DNA of 64,000 bases. Source: Mycobacterium kansasii ATCC 12478 (GTDB lineage Bacteria; Actinomycetota; Actinomycetes; Mycobacteriales; Mycobacteriaceae). The DNA is taken from positions 3,410,001 to 3,474,000 of the forward strand of contig NC_022663.1 of assembly GCF_000157895.3 (NCBI RefSeq). Reading direction: 5' to 3'. Position numbers and translations under genes: made by a program. This document shows, piece by piece, positions 29,037 through 38,469 of this stretch (position 1 is the stretch's first letter; each line of letters starts with the position of its first letter). Under the pieces are notes generated by a model. That model made no database searches, had not been told where the DNA came from, and saw only the letters and a list, made by a program, of their open reading frames with translations.

Positions 29037-30419
29037 ATGGAGAATTCGATGGACCCGGCAGAAACCGATGCCGAGCTGAGCGCGCCGGTCACGATCGGCG
29101 TCGAAGCCTACCTTTCCGAGGACTATGCCCGCGCCGAACGAGACAAGCTGTGGCGCAAGGTATGGCAGCAAGTCGGGCGCGTCGAAGATCTCCCGAAGGT
29201 GGGCAGCTACCTCACGTACGACATTCTCGACGACTCGATCGTGGTGGTGCGCACCGCACCCGACACCCTCAAAGCACACCACAACGTCTGCATGCACCGC
29301 GGCCGCCGGCTGGTGGATATCCCGGCGGGCGCCAAGAGCACATGCGGCCACAAGAAGTCGTTCGTCTGCGGTTTCCACGGCTGGACCTACGACCGGGACG
29401 GCAACTGCATTCACGTACCCGAACAACAGGATTGGCAAGGAGCCCTGACCCCGGAGAACACCCATCTGGCGCCCGTTCACGTCGACACCTGGGGCGGCTG
29501 GATCTGGATCAACATGGATCCGGGCGCAGAACCCCTGCGGGACTATCTCGAACCCGCCGCTACCATGCTCGACCCCTTCCACCTGCAGGACATGCGTTGC
29601 AAATGGCGGAAGTGGCTGTATTTCCAATGTAATTGGAAGGTGGCGATGGAGGCTTTCAACGAGACCTACCACGTCGCCACCACCCATCCGCAATTCAACA
29701 AGTTCGGCAACTTCCGCGGCTGGGCCAAGGCGCACGGAAAGCACAGCAACATCGGTTACGACGCGCCGAAAGGTCTGGAAGAGACCAAATCCAAGATCCG
29801 CCTCGGCACCGGCACCGACCCGCGCGTGTCGACAGCCGAAATGCAGCGCTACACCCTGGACGAGACCAACGCGACCACCACCAAGACGTTGGTGGACGCG
29901 GCGCTCCGGCTGGTCGACGAACTGCCCGAGGACACCCCCGCGAGTCGGGTGCTCGAGCACTGGCTCACCTCCGCACGACGCGACGACGCGGCCCGGGGCG
30001 TGGTCTGGCCGGCCATCGATCCCGAACACCTGGCCAGCAGCGGCACCGCCTGGCAGATCTTTCCGAACTTCCAGATCGGGCAGGGCCTGACCACCGCACT
30101 GTGCTACAGCGCCCGGCCGCACGGCTACCATCCCGACCAGTGCATCTTCGAAGCCGCCTGCTACGAGCTATTCCCGAAAGGCGAAGAGCCACACACCGAA
30201 TGGGTGTACACACCACCGGACGACCCGGGCTGGCGCACCGTGCTGCCGCAGGACTTCTCCAACATGGCTGCGGTTCAGCGGGGCATGAGGTCACTGGGAT
30301 TCCTCGGCCCCAAACCCAACCCGTACATGGAACGCAGCACCGCCAACCTGCACCGAAATCTCGCCGAATACCTGGGGACCGGCGCCCCACGCCAATTGAC
30401 AACGGAGACGCAGCGATGA
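29037..30419 (+). CDS. Rieske [2Fe-2S] aromatic-ring-hydroxylating oxygenase alpha subunit
   Basis: A 460-residue oxygenase. The Rieske cluster ligands are CMHRG (C-x-H, near residue 84) and CGFHGW (C-x-x-H, near residue 108). The catalytic iron site is seen as ETYHVATTH in an EAFNETYH context near residues 205-215. An acidic bridging residue precedes it. Such enzymes use O2 and electrons from a ferredoxin/reductase to hydroxylate rings or demethylate. No reductase, ferredoxin or beta subunit is in the cluster, so electrons must come from elsewhere. GGGAGG lies about 10 nt before the ATG at 29037; an internal ATG at 29049 is possible. The next gene overlaps by ATGA. Confidence 0.93.
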   Translation: MENSMDPAETDAELSAPVTIGVEAYLSEDYARAERDKLWRKVWQQVGRVEDLPKVGSYLTYDILDDSIVVVRTAPDTLKAHHNVCMHRGRRLVDIPAGAKSTCGHKKSFVCGFHGWTYDRDGNCIHVPEQQDWQGALTPENTHLAPVHVDTWGGWIWINMDPGAEPLRDYLEPAATMLDPFHLQDMRCKWRKWLYFQCNWKVAMEAFNETYHVATTHPQFNKFGNFRGWAKAHGKHSNIGYDAPKGLEETKSKIRLGTGTDPRVSTAEMQRYTLDETNATTTKTLVDAALRLVDELPEDTPASRVLEHWLTSARRDDAARGVVWPAIDPEHLASSGTAWQIFPNFQIGQGLTTALCYSARPHGYHPDQCIFEAACYELFPKGEEPHTEWVYTPPDDPGWRTVLPQDFSNMAAVQRGMRSLGFLGPKPNPYMERSTANLHRNLAEYLGTGAPRQLTTETQR

Positions 30420-31594
30420 AGGTCAACATCGGTCTGGGCGCGCACAACTCGAACGACTGGGAACGAGTGCTGGCCGAGGATTTCGGCCACCCGCCGGCCA
30501 CCCCCGACTGGCAGTGCGTGCAGGCCACGCTCGCACTCGGCGACCTGGCCGAACCGCTGGGGTTCGACGGCATCTGGCTGCCCGAGCACTGCGGTACCCC
30601 GTACGGCATGACGCCCAACCCGATTCAGGCGCTGAGCTATTTCGCCGGACGCACCGAGCGGGTCAGCCTGGGTACCTTCGTCGTCGTCGCACCGTGGTGG
30701 CATCCGGTCCGGCTGGCCCACCAAATCGCCTATCTCGACATTCTTTCCAACGGGCGGTATACCACGATCGGAATCGGACGCGGGGTGTCGAAGGGGGAGT
30801 TCGCCGCCGTCGGCGTCCCCCGCGAGGAAAGCCGCCAGCGCTTCAACGAAACGCTGGACATCCTGCAGCTGGCGCTGTCCGGGAAGCGGTTCTCCTACGA
30901 CGGCGAGATCTTCACGGTTCCGGAGATGTCGCTGCGCCCGGAACCTCAAAGCCGCGACCTGTTCTCCAGGATCTACAGTTCGTCGTCGACGGCCGAGTCG
31001 CTGGAGATCCTGGCCCGCCGCGGTATGGTTCCGCTGTTCGTGGGCAACAAGCCCATCGCGGACGCCGGCCGGGAAGTCCAGCAGGTCAACATCTTCCGCA
31101 AAGAAGCGGGTCTGCCGCCCTGTCAGCCCAAGAACGTCATGTTCATGTACTGCACCGCCAAACCCGAAGACGCCGCCAAGTCCGAGGAGTGGATCTGGAC
31201 GGCGAACCGCGACGTGACGGTGCACTACGGGTTTGCCGATGCGTCGAACTTCAAGGGTGTCAAGGGCTATGAGGCCTATGCGGCCCGGGAGGCCAGCGCT
31301 ACCGCCGTGCTGGCCTCGTCGGTGACCGGTGACCCCAAGGGCGCTCCCAAGACGCCGGGCTATCACGCCTCCAACCTGCTGATCGGGACACCGGAGGAAA
31401 TCTTCACGCGGCTTCGCGCCGCGCAGGAGGCGTGTTCGTTCTGCGAGCTGACCATCGTCCCACAGTTCGGCACCATGCCCTACGAGGAGGCGATGGCGAG
31501 CACCCAGCTGTTCGCCAAGGAGGTGCTGCCCGCGGCGCATGACATGCCGGCGCCGTTGCATCCGGCGGCGCTGCCGGAAAACGCCCTGGCATGA
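30416..31594 (+). CDS. LLM-class (luciferase-like) flavin-dependent monooxygenase
   Basis: A 392-residue TIM-barrel flavoprotein of the bacterial luciferase family. It shows GFDGIWLPEHCGTPYGMTPNP near residue 50, an RVSLGTFVVVAPWWHPVRLA strand-loop, and GRYTTIGIGRGVSKGEFAAVGV. These enzymes oxidise substrates with reduced FMN (or F420) and O2, including type II Baeyer-Villiger and alkane-type oxidations. It overlaps the Rieske gene (ATGA) and the next monooxygenase gene (ATGA), so translation is coupled. No flavin reductase is adjacent. The specific substrate is unknown. Confidence 0.9.
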   Translation: MKVNIGLGAHNSNDWERVLAEDFGHPPATPDWQCVQATLALGDLAEPLGFDGIWLPEHCGTPYGMTPNPIQALSYFAGRTERVSLGTFVVVAPWWHPVRLAHQIAYLDILSNGRYTTIGIGRGVSKGEFAAVGVPREESRQRFNETLDILQLALSGKRFSYDGEIFTVPEMSLRPEPQSRDLFSRIYSSSSTAESLEILARRGMVPLFVGNKPIADAGREVQQVNIFRKEAGLPPCQPKNVMFMYCTAKPEDAAKSEEWIWTANRDVTVHYGFADASNFKGVKGYEAYAAREASATAVLASSVTGDPKGAPKTPGYHASNLLIGTPEEIFTRLRAAQEACSFCELTIVPQFGTMPYEEAMASTQLFAKEVLPAAHDMPAPLHPAALPENALA

Positions 31595-33429
31595 CGGCCC
31601 CCGACTGCCCGCCGACCCAGACGCCGCAGGACATCGACCTGCCTGCGCTGCGGGAAAAGTACCGCCGCGAGCGGGAAAAACGGCTGCGGCCGGAGGGCTC
31701 GCGGCAGTACATCGAACTCGTCGACGACTTCGCGGGCTATTACGAGAGCGACCCCTACACGCCGCCGCCCGATCGCGCTCCGATATCGGCGGACATCGAC
31801 GTCCTGGTGCTCGGCGGCGGTTTCGGCGGGCTGCTGTGCGGCGCGTATCTGAAGAAGGCCGGCGTCGACGACGTGCGGATCATCGAGCTGGGCGGTGATT
31901 TCGGTGGCGTCTGGTACTGGAACCGCTATCCCGGACTGCAGTGCGACAACGAATCCTACTGCTACGTACCGCTCCTGGAAGAGCTGAACTACATTCCGAG
32001 CAAGAAGTTCGCCGACGGCACCGAGATCTACGAGCATTGCCGGCGCATCGGAAAGCACTACGGCCTCTACGATTCAGCGATCTTCTCCACCCAGGTGCGA
32101 GCGTTGCGCTGGGACGACGAGATCAAACGCTGGCGGGTCGGCACCAACCGCGACGATGACCTGCGGGCCCGTTTCGTGGTGATGGCCTCCGGCCCATTCC
32201 ACCGGCCCAAGCTGCCCGGCATCCCCGGTATCAAAGACTTCAAGGGGCACAGCTTTCACAGTTCCCGCTGGGACTACGACTACACCGGCGGCGACAGCAA
32301 CGGTGGGCTGGTCAACCTTCGCGACAAGCGAGTCGGGGTGGTGGGCACCGGGGCGACCGCCGTCCAGATCGTGCCGTACCTGGGCCGGGATGCCAAGCAC
32401 CTCTACGTCTTTCAGCGCACCCCGTCATCCGTGGGCCCGCGCAACAATGTGCCTACCGACGCTGCGTGGGTGAAATCGCTCAAGCCGGGCTGGCAGAAGG
32501 AACGCCAACGCAACTTCCACGCCTGGACGTTCGAGGGAATGGCGCTCGGCCAGCCCGACTATGTCTGCGACTTCTGGACCGAACTGGGACGCAACACCGC
32601 CGCACGGGTGCGCGCGCTGGCGGATCCGGCGTCGCTGACCCCGGAGCAGTTCATGGCGATACGGGAGGAGGAGGACTACAAGGTCATGGAACGCCTTCGG
32701 CGCCGGGTCTCGAGCATCGTCGAGGACCGCGAAACCGCCGAAGCGCTCAAACCGTACTACCGATTCCTGTGCAAGCGGCCGTGTACCAACGACGAGTACC
32801 TGCCGACCTTCAACCGCCCCAATGTGACGCTGGTGGACGTGTCCGCGACCAAAGGAGTGCAGCGGGCCACCGAAAAGGGCTTGGTAGCCAACGGTGTCGA
32901 GTACGAGCTGGACTGCATCATCTACGCGAGCGGATTCGAGATCACCACCGAGATCAGCCGCCGCTACTCGATCGACGCGATCGAGGGCCGCGACGGACAT
33001 TCGCTTTTCGAATACTGGCGCAACGGCTACCGGACATTCCACGGCTTTACCAGCTGTGGGTTCCCCAACCAGTTCTTCACCGGCTTCACCCAGGTGGGTA
33101 TCTCTGCCAACATCGCCGCAAACTACGAATTGCAGGGCGAGCACATTGCCTACATCATTGCGCAAGCGCTGGCACGCGGCGCCACGACCGTAGAGCCAAC
33201 CCAAGAGGCACAAGATGATTGGTGCCGTATCATCCGGGAGACGGCGATCGACAACACCCAATTCGACATGGAATGCACGCCGGGCTACTACAACAACGAA
33301 GGCGGCGGCAGCGAAGGGATCCGGTCACATTTGGGCGAGCCGTACGGGCCCGGGTTCTACGCCTTTGGTGACCTGCTGAGCGCCTGGCGTGACCAGGGCG
33401 ACCTGGATGGCCTCGTCCTGGAATCGTGA
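31591..33429 (+). CDS. Baeyer-Villiger-type FAD/NAD(P)H monooxygenase
   Basis: A 612-residue flavoprotein. After a charged N-terminal extension of about 65 residues (LREKYRREREKRLRPEG) comes the FAD motif VLGGGFGGLLCG, then GGDFGGVWYWNRYPGLQCD, typical of cyclohexanone/steroid-type monooxygenases. The BVMO fingerprint FxGxxxHxxxW is present as FKGHSFHSSRW, followed by the NADPH motif VGTGATAVQ. Expected reaction: insertion of oxygen into a ketone to give an ester or lactone. The N-terminal extension is as in larger ketone BVMOs. ATGA overlap with the upstream gene; downstream SDR overlaps by 1 bp. Confidence 0.92.
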   Translation: MTAPDCPPTQTPQDIDLPALREKYRREREKRLRPEGSRQYIELVDDFAGYYESDPYTPPPDRAPISADIDVLVLGGGFGGLLCGAYLKKAGVDDVRIIELGGDFGGVWYWNRYPGLQCDNESYCYVPLLEELNYIPSKKFADGTEIYEHCRRIGKHYGLYDSAIFSTQVRALRWDDEIKRWRVGTNRDDDLRARFVVMASGPFHRPKLPGIPGIKDFKGHSFHSSRWDYDYTGGDSNGGLVNLRDKRVGVVGTGATAVQIVPYLGRDAKHLYVFQRTPSSVGPRNNVPTDAAWVKSLKPGWQKERQRNFHAWTFEGMALGQPDYVCDFWTELGRNTAARVRALADPASLTPEQFMAIREEEDYKVMERLRRRVSSIVEDRETAEALKPYYRFLCKRPCTNDEYLPTFNRPNVTLVDVSATKGVQRATEKGLVANGVEYELDCIIYASGFEITTEISRRYSIDAIEGRDGHSLFEYWRNGYRTFHGFTSCGFPNQFFTGFTQVGISANIAANYELQGEHIAYIIAQALARGATTVEPTQEAQDDWCRIIRETAIDNTQFDMECTPGYYNNEGGGSEGIRSHLGEPYGPGFYAFGDLLSAWRDQGDLDGLVLES

Positions 33430-34358
33430 TGACTCAACTGAGATTCGACGATCGGGTGGCCGTGGTCACCGGGGCCGGCCGCGGACTGGGCCGCGCCTAT
33501 GCGCTGCTGCTCGCTTCCCGGGGCGCCAAGGTCGTCGTCAACGACATCGGCTCCAGCCTGACCGGCGACGGTATGGACCCGAGCCCGGCGCACCGGGTGG
33601 TGGCCGAGATCCGGGCTGCCGGAGGGGACGCCGTCGCATGCGTCGAATCGGTGGCCACCGCTGCGGGCGGCCAGGCGATCATCCAGACGGCGCTGGAACA
33701 CTACGGGCGGATCGACGTCCTCATCCACAACGCCGGCACGGTGCGCCGCGCCTCGTTGAAGGAGATGAGTTACCAGGACTTCGATTCCGTCATCGACGTG
33801 CACTTGCGCGGAGCCTTCCACGTGGTGCGGCCGGCGTTCCCGCTCATGTGTGCTGCGCACTACGGCCGTATCGTATTGACGTCGTCGATCGGCGGCCTCT
33901 ACGGCAATCATGGCGTGGCCAACTACGCCGCCGCCAAAGCCGGCCTGGTGGGCCTGTCCAATGCCGTGGCGCTCGAGGGAGCCCCGGAAGGAGTGCTCTG
34001 CAACGTGATCGTTCCCGCGGCGGTGACGAGAATGGCCGAGGGCCTGGATATTTCGGCGTATCCGCCGATGGGGCCAGAGCTGGTGGCACCGGTCGTCGGG
34101 CTGCTGGCGCACGAATCATGCCCGGTCACCGGCGAAATGCTGGTGGCGCTGGCCGGCCGGGTGGCCACCGCGGTGGTGGCCGAATCGCCCGGCGTGCATC
34201 GTCCGTCGTGGACGATCGAGGACGTGGCCGAGCACCTCGGCGACATCCGCGACCTCGCGGACCCTCAGGTTTTTCCGGTGGTGCCGGACGGTCACGGCGA
34301 ACACATCCGATACAGCTTCGAGATGGCCGCGCGCAGTAGCGGATTGCGACATGCCTAG
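33429..34358 (+). CDS. SDR-family 3-hydroxyacyl-CoA dehydrogenase-like protein
   Basis: A 309-residue SDR resembling the dehydrogenase unit of peroxisomal multifunctional enzyme type 2 (HSD17B4). It has VVTGAGRGLGRAYALLLASR, an NDIG strand end, IHNAGTVR, Ser in TSSIGG and YAAAKAG. A long C-terminal part (HRPSWTIEDVAEHLGDIRD) is typical of that group. It would oxidise a hydroxyacyl-CoA or similar intermediate with NAD+. It overlaps the stop of the BVMO gene and itself overlaps the CoA-transferase gene by 8 bp. Confidence 0.9.
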   Translation: MTQLRFDDRVAVVTGAGRGLGRAYALLLASRGAKVVVNDIGSSLTGDGMDPSPAHRVVAEIRAAGGDAVACVESVATAAGGQAIIQTALEHYGRIDVLIHNAGTVRRASLKEMSYQDFDSVIDVHLRGAFHVVRPAFPLMCAAHYGRIVLTSSIGGLYGNHGVANYAAAKAGLVGLSNAVALEGAPEGVLCNVIVPAAVTRMAEGLDISAYPPMGPELVAPVVGLLAHESCPVTGEMLVALAGRVATAVVAESPGVHRPSWTIEDVAEHLGDIRDLADPQVFPVVPDGHGEHIRYSFEMAARSSGLRHA

Positions 34359-35520
34359 CAACAACGCGGGCCCGCTGGCCGGGGTGCGCGTCGTCGATCT
34401 GACCGCAATGGTGATGGGCCCCTACTGCACCCAGATCATGGCCGACATGGGTGCCGACGTCATCAAGGTGGAGCCGCCGAACGGCGACGACACCCGTTAC
34501 ATTTCGGTCGGCCCGGCCCGCGGAATGAGCGGTGTATTCGTAAACGTCAACCGGGGCAAGCGCGCCATCACCGCGGACCTGCGCTCCGAGTCCGGCAAGT
34601 CGGCGCTGCGCGCGCTCGTCGAACAGGCCGACGTCTTCATCCACTCGATGCGGTCCAAAGCGATCAACCGGCTCGGCTTCAGCTATCCCGAGGTAGCCGC
34701 CATCAATCCGGGCATCGTCTACACGAACTGCTACGGATACGGCCGGCGCGGACCCTACCGGGATCTGCCGGCCTATGACGACACCATCCAGGCGGCGTGC
34801 GGTCTGCCGTTCGTCCAGGAGCAGCTGACCGGTGAAGCCAATTATGTGGGAACAATTTTGGCCGACAAGGTGGCCGGTCTGACCGCTCTCTACGCCACGA
34901 TGATGGCGTTGTTTCACCGGGAACGCACCGGTGAAGGGCAAGAAGTGGAAGTCGGCATGTTCGAAACGATGGCCGCTTTCATGCTGGTGGAGCACGCCAA
35001 CGGCGCCATGTTCGATCCGCCGCTGGGTCCGGCGGTCTATCCGCGCACGGTGGCTCCCAACCGGCGGCCGTACCGGACCAGCGACGGCTACATCGCCGCG
35101 CTGATCTACAACGACAAGCACTGGGCGGCCTTCGTCGACGCGGTGCGGCCGCCCTGGGCCGGTAGTTGTTACGCCACGCTGGAGGGACGCGCGCGCGAGA
35201 TCGACACGGTATATGCGCTACTGGCCGAAACGATTGCCCAGCGCACCACCCGGGAATGGCTCGATTTGTTCCGGGAGCTGGAGATACCGGCGTCGCCGTT
35301 GTCCAGTCCCGCGTCGCTGTTCGACGACCCGCACCTCCGTGCCGTGGATTTCTTCGAGACGGTGGACACTCCCCAAGGGCCGGTGCGCTTTCCGGGTGTG
35401 CCGACGTGGTTTTCCCGAACGCCGGGCCGAGTCGCCGGTCCGGCCCCCGAACTGGGTGCACATACCGCGGCGGTGCTCGACGAGCTGGGGGTGGGAGTCG
35501 AGGCCGACGCCGCCGAATGA
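34351..35520 (+). CDS. CaiB/BaiF (class III) CoA-transferase
   Basis: A 389-residue class III CoA-transferase. Its N-terminal Rossmann part reads GVRVVDLTAMVMGPYCTQIMADMGADVIKVE, with FVNVNRGKRAITADL following. The catalytic Asp is in PAYDDTIQAACG near residue 147. It moves CoA between acids, so a pathway intermediate can be activated at the expense of another thioester; it complements the FadD in the minus arm. It is last in the plus operon, with all six genes overlapping or within 5 bp. Confidence 0.92.
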   Translation: MPSNNAGPLAGVRVVDLTAMVMGPYCTQIMADMGADVIKVEPPNGDDTRYISVGPARGMSGVFVNVNRGKRAITADLRSESGKSALRALVEQADVFIHSMRSKAINRLGFSYPEVAAINPGIVYTNCYGYGRRGPYRDLPAYDDTIQAACGLPFVQEQLTGEANYVGTILADKVAGLTALYATMMALFHRERTGEGQEVEVGMFETMAAFMLVEHANGAMFDPPLGPAVYPRTVAPNRRPYRTSDGYIAALIYNDKHWAAFVDAVRPPWAGSCYATLEGRAREIDTVYALLAETIAQRTTREWLDLFRELEIPASPLSSPASLFDDPHLRAVDFFETVDTPQGPVRFPGVPTWFSRTPGRVAGPAPELGAHTAAVLDELGVGVEADAAE

Positions 35521-35715
35521 GCCCGTCCTCGCGTGTCTTGAAGACGATTTCGGCGCTGCCGTAGCTAAGCTGACTGGGATCACGAGGAGGGGCAGCGACG
35601 TATCGGCAGCAACGACGGCGCCGGGCGGCAATCTGGTCAGGGCGCGTTAACAGCGAGCACTGAGCCGGGCGGAAAGGATTCCGCACCGGCACGTTCGGCA
35701 CCGCGGCCCCGTTGG

Positions 35716-37737
35716 GTGGCCCCGGTGCGCCGCGCGGGACGGCGAGCTGTCTCGGAGCGGCCCGAGCGACACGGCGGTATCCCGGCGCTGGACGGTCTGC
35801 GCGCGATCGCCGTTGCCCTGGTTCTCGCCGGCCATGGCGGCATTCCCGGCATGTCCGGCGGGTTCATCGGGGTGGACGTCTTCTTCGTCCTCAGCGGATT
35901 CCTGATCACGTCGCTGCTGCTCGACGAGCTGCGCCACACCGGCCGTATCAGCCTGACCGCGTTTTGGATTCGCCGCGCCCGACGGCTGCTGCCGGCGCTG
36001 GTCCTGATGGTGCTCACCGTCACCGCGGCGCGCGAATTCCTTCCCTACCAAGCGCTTACCGGTCTTCGCAGCGACGCCATCGCCGCTTTCCTGTGGATGG
36101 CCAACTGGCGGTTCGTGGCGCAGAAGACCGACTACTTCACCCAGGGCGCCCCGCCGTCACCGCTGCAGCACACCTGGTCGCTGGGGGTGGAGGAGCAGTA
36201 CTACATCGCCTGGCCGCTGCTACTGATCGCGGTGACGTTGCTGTTGGCGGTCCGCGCCAAACGCTACTTCGCCAAGACCACGGTGGGGCACGTGCGGTTC
36301 GCCGCCTTCGTGATCGCCACCCTGGGTGCGCTGGTCTCTGCCGCGGCGGCCATCGTCTTTGTCTCGGCGGCCACGCGTGACCGGATCTATTTCGGCACCG
36401 ACACGCGGGCCCAGGCCCTGTTGATCGGCGCCGCGGCATCGGCTCTGCTGATTCGGGATTGGCCCGCGATGAACCGCGGCTGGTGCCTGCTGCGGACACG
36501 GTGGGGGCGGCGGATGGCCCGCGTGCTGCCGGTCATCGGCGTGGCCGGCCTGGCGGCGGCGACTCACTTCGCCACGGGCAGTGTCACCGAATTCCGGCAC
36601 GGCCTGCTGCTCGGCGTGGCCGTGGCCGCCGTCTTCGTGGTCGCCCCGGTGGCGATCGAGCAGCGCGGCGCGGTGGCGCGGCTGTTGGCGTGGCGGCCGT
36701 TGGTGTGGCTGGGCGCCATTTCGTACGGCATCTATCTGTGGCATTGGCCGATCTTCCTGGCGCTCAACGGAGAACGCACCGGATGGACCGGGTTCAAACT
36801 ATTCGGTGTTCGCTGTGCCGTCACCGTCGCCTTGGCCGCCGCATCATGGTGGTTGATCGAGCAACCCATCCGGCGCTGGCGGCCGGCGCGGGTACCGCTG
36901 CTGCCGTTGGCCGCGGCCACCGTGGCGACCGCGGCCGCGGCGACCATGCTGGTCGTGCCCGTCGCAACCGGGCCCGGTCTGCGCGAAGTCGGTCTGCCGC
37001 CCGGCGTTTCGGCGGTGGCGGCGGTATCCCCGTCGCCGCCGGGGCCGAGCCGGCCCGGGCCGAACGCCGGGCCGCGGGATCCCAACCGGCCGTTCACCGT
37101 TTCGGTGTTCGGTGATTCGATCGGCTGGACCATGATGCACTACCTGCCACCCACGCCCGGGTTCCGATTCGTCGACCACACGGTGATCGGCTGCAGCCTG
37201 GTGCGCGGCACCCCGTATCGCTACATCGGCCAGACCCTGGAGCAAAGACCGGAATGCGACGGCTGGCCCAACAGATGGTCGGCACAGATCAGTCAGGATC
37301 AGCCCGATGTCGCGCTGCTGATCATCGGTCGGTGGGAGACCGTGGACCGGGTCAACGAAGGAAAGTGGACCCACATCGGTGACCCGACTTTCGACGGCTA
37401 CCTCAACTTCGAGCTGCAACGGGCTCTCAATATCGTCGGCTCCAGCGGTGTCCGGGTGATGGTGGCCACCGTCCCCTATAGCCGCGGCGGCGAGAAACCC
37501 GACGGCCGCCTCTACCCGGAGGACCAGCCCGACCGGGTCAACCAATGGAACACCATGCTGCGCAACACGGTTCGCGAGCATCCAAATGTCGGGATCATCG
37601 ATCTGAACAAGAAGCTGTGTCCCGACGGCGTTTACACCGCCAAGGTCGACGGGATCCAGGTGCGCAGCGACGGCGTCCACCTCACTCCGGAAGGCGTGAA
37701 GTGGCTGTTGCCCTGGCTCGAGGAGTCGCTCAGGTAG
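35716..37737 (+). CDS. Acyltransferase 3 / SGNH O-acyltransferase (Rv0111-like)
   Basis: A 673-residue membrane protein. Residues 20-400 are an acyltransferase-3 domain with about ten helices (LDGLRAIAVALVLAGHGG with the catalytic His, GFIGVDVFFVLSGFLIT, FWIRRARRLLPAL, WSLGVEEQYYI). The C-terminal extracytoplasmic SGNH domain (VFGDSIGW, late DGVHLT) transfers the acyl group to a cell-envelope glycan. It matches Rv0111 in architecture. The GTG at 35716 is chosen, but the frame is open back to 35569 without a standard start; a strong AGGAGGGG lies at 35584. The stop abuts the convergent methyltransferase stop. Confidence 0.9.
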   Translation: MAPVRRAGRRAVSERPERHGGIPALDGLRAIAVALVLAGHGGIPGMSGGFIGVDVFFVLSGFLITSLLLDELRHTGRISLTAFWIRRARRLLPALVLMVLTVTAAREFLPYQALTGLRSDAIAAFLWMANWRFVAQKTDYFTQGAPPSPLQHTWSLGVEEQYYIAWPLLLIAVTLLLAVRAKRYFAKTTVGHVRFAAFVIATLGALVSAAAAIVFVSAATRDRIYFGTDTRAQALLIGAAASALLIRDWPAMNRGWCLLRTRWGRRMARVLPVIGVAGLAAATHFATGSVTEFRHGLLLGVAVAAVFVVAPVAIEQRGAVARLLAWRPLVWLGAISYGIYLWHWPIFLALNGERTGWTGFKLFGVRCAVTVALAAASWWLIEQPIRRWRPARVPLLPLAAATVATAAAATMLVVPVATGPGLREVGLPPGVSAVAAVSPSPPGPSRPGPNAGPRDPNRPFTVSVFGDSIGWTMMHYLPPTPGFRFVDHTVIGCSLVRGTPYRYIGQTLEQRPECDGWPNRWSAQISQDQPDVALLIIGRWETVDRVNEGKWTHIGDPTFDGYLNFELQRALNIVGSSGVRVMVATVPYSRGGEKPDGRLYPEDQPDRVNQWNTMLRNTVREHPNVGIIDLNKKLCPDGVYTAKVDGIQVRSDGVHLTPEGVKWLLPWLEESLR

Positions 37738-38403
37738 TCAGGTGCGCGCCCAGCAGCTCAGTTCCATGCTGTCTTGGCGCCTGGCGGGGAAGTTGAAGCT
37801 CACATAGCCGTTGCCGGGATCACGCACATAATCCAAATAAGGCCGGGTGTCGGCGGCCTCGGTGTTGTCGGCGACGATCAACGCACCAGCGGACAGCGAC
37901 GGTTCGAGCAACCGGATCACCGGCAGGTACAGCTCTTTCCAGCCGTCGAGCAGGACGAAACCGACCGGGCCGTCCAGGGTGGTCAGCGTCGAGAGCGCAT
38001 CTCCGTCCAGAATGGTGATGAGGTCGTCCAGTCCGACTTCGGCGAAAGTCCGTTTCGCGGCGGCGATCTTGGTGGCGCTGAGCTCGGTGGTGACCACCCG
38101 GCCGGTCCCGTTGTCGCGCACCGCCGCGGCCAGATGGATCGCGGAAATACCGAAGGACATCCCGAATTCGACGACCGTGCCGGGACGAGTAGCGCGCACC
38201 AGCGCGTACAGCAGCTGGCCCGCTTCGGGGGTCACCGGGATGTAGAACGCACTCAACGCATCCGCGCGTTCGCGGCTGCTCATCGAGGAGAGCTGCTCGA
38301 GATCCTCCCGTTTGTCGCGCAACTGCGTCATCTGATCAGCGGTTTCGCGGTACATCCGATTGAGCGCCGCCGCGATCCTGGGTTCCTGCAAAGTAGTGAC
38401 CAT
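37738..38403 (-). CDS. Class I SAM-dependent O-methyltransferase
   Basis: A 221-residue methyltransferase of the caffeoyl-CoA/catechol O-methyltransferase type. SAM-binding motif I is VVEFGMSFGISAIHLAAAV near residues 75-93; VVTTELSATK follows as motif II, and the metal-site strand is FVLLDGWKE, with late ADNTEAA. These enzymes methylate hydroxyl groups using Mg2+. It is a stand-alone gene convergent with the acyltransferase. Its upstream region leads into an M-box riboswitch oriented the other way. Confidence 0.88.
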   Translation of the reverse strand: MVTTLQEPRIAAALNRMYRETADQMTQLRDKREDLEQLSSMSSRERADALSAFYIPVTPEAGQLLYALVRATRPGTVVEFGMSFGISAIHLAAAVRDNGTGRVVTTELSATKIAAAKRTFAEVGLDDLITILDGDALSTLTTLDGPVGFVLLDGWKELYLPVIRLLEPSLSAGALIVADNTEAADTRPYLDYVRDPGNGYVSFNFPARRQDSMELSCWART

Positions 38404-38469
38404 GGCTTCGAGGGTAGGTGGGGGCCGCGTAGCCCGTTTGACGAGCCGCCGATACCGGTGTAAGCATTA

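Noticed and set aside
23259..35520. The island as a mobile element
   Set aside because: No integrase, transposase, tRNA target or flanking direct repeats were seen; only debris of a methyltransferase marks one side.
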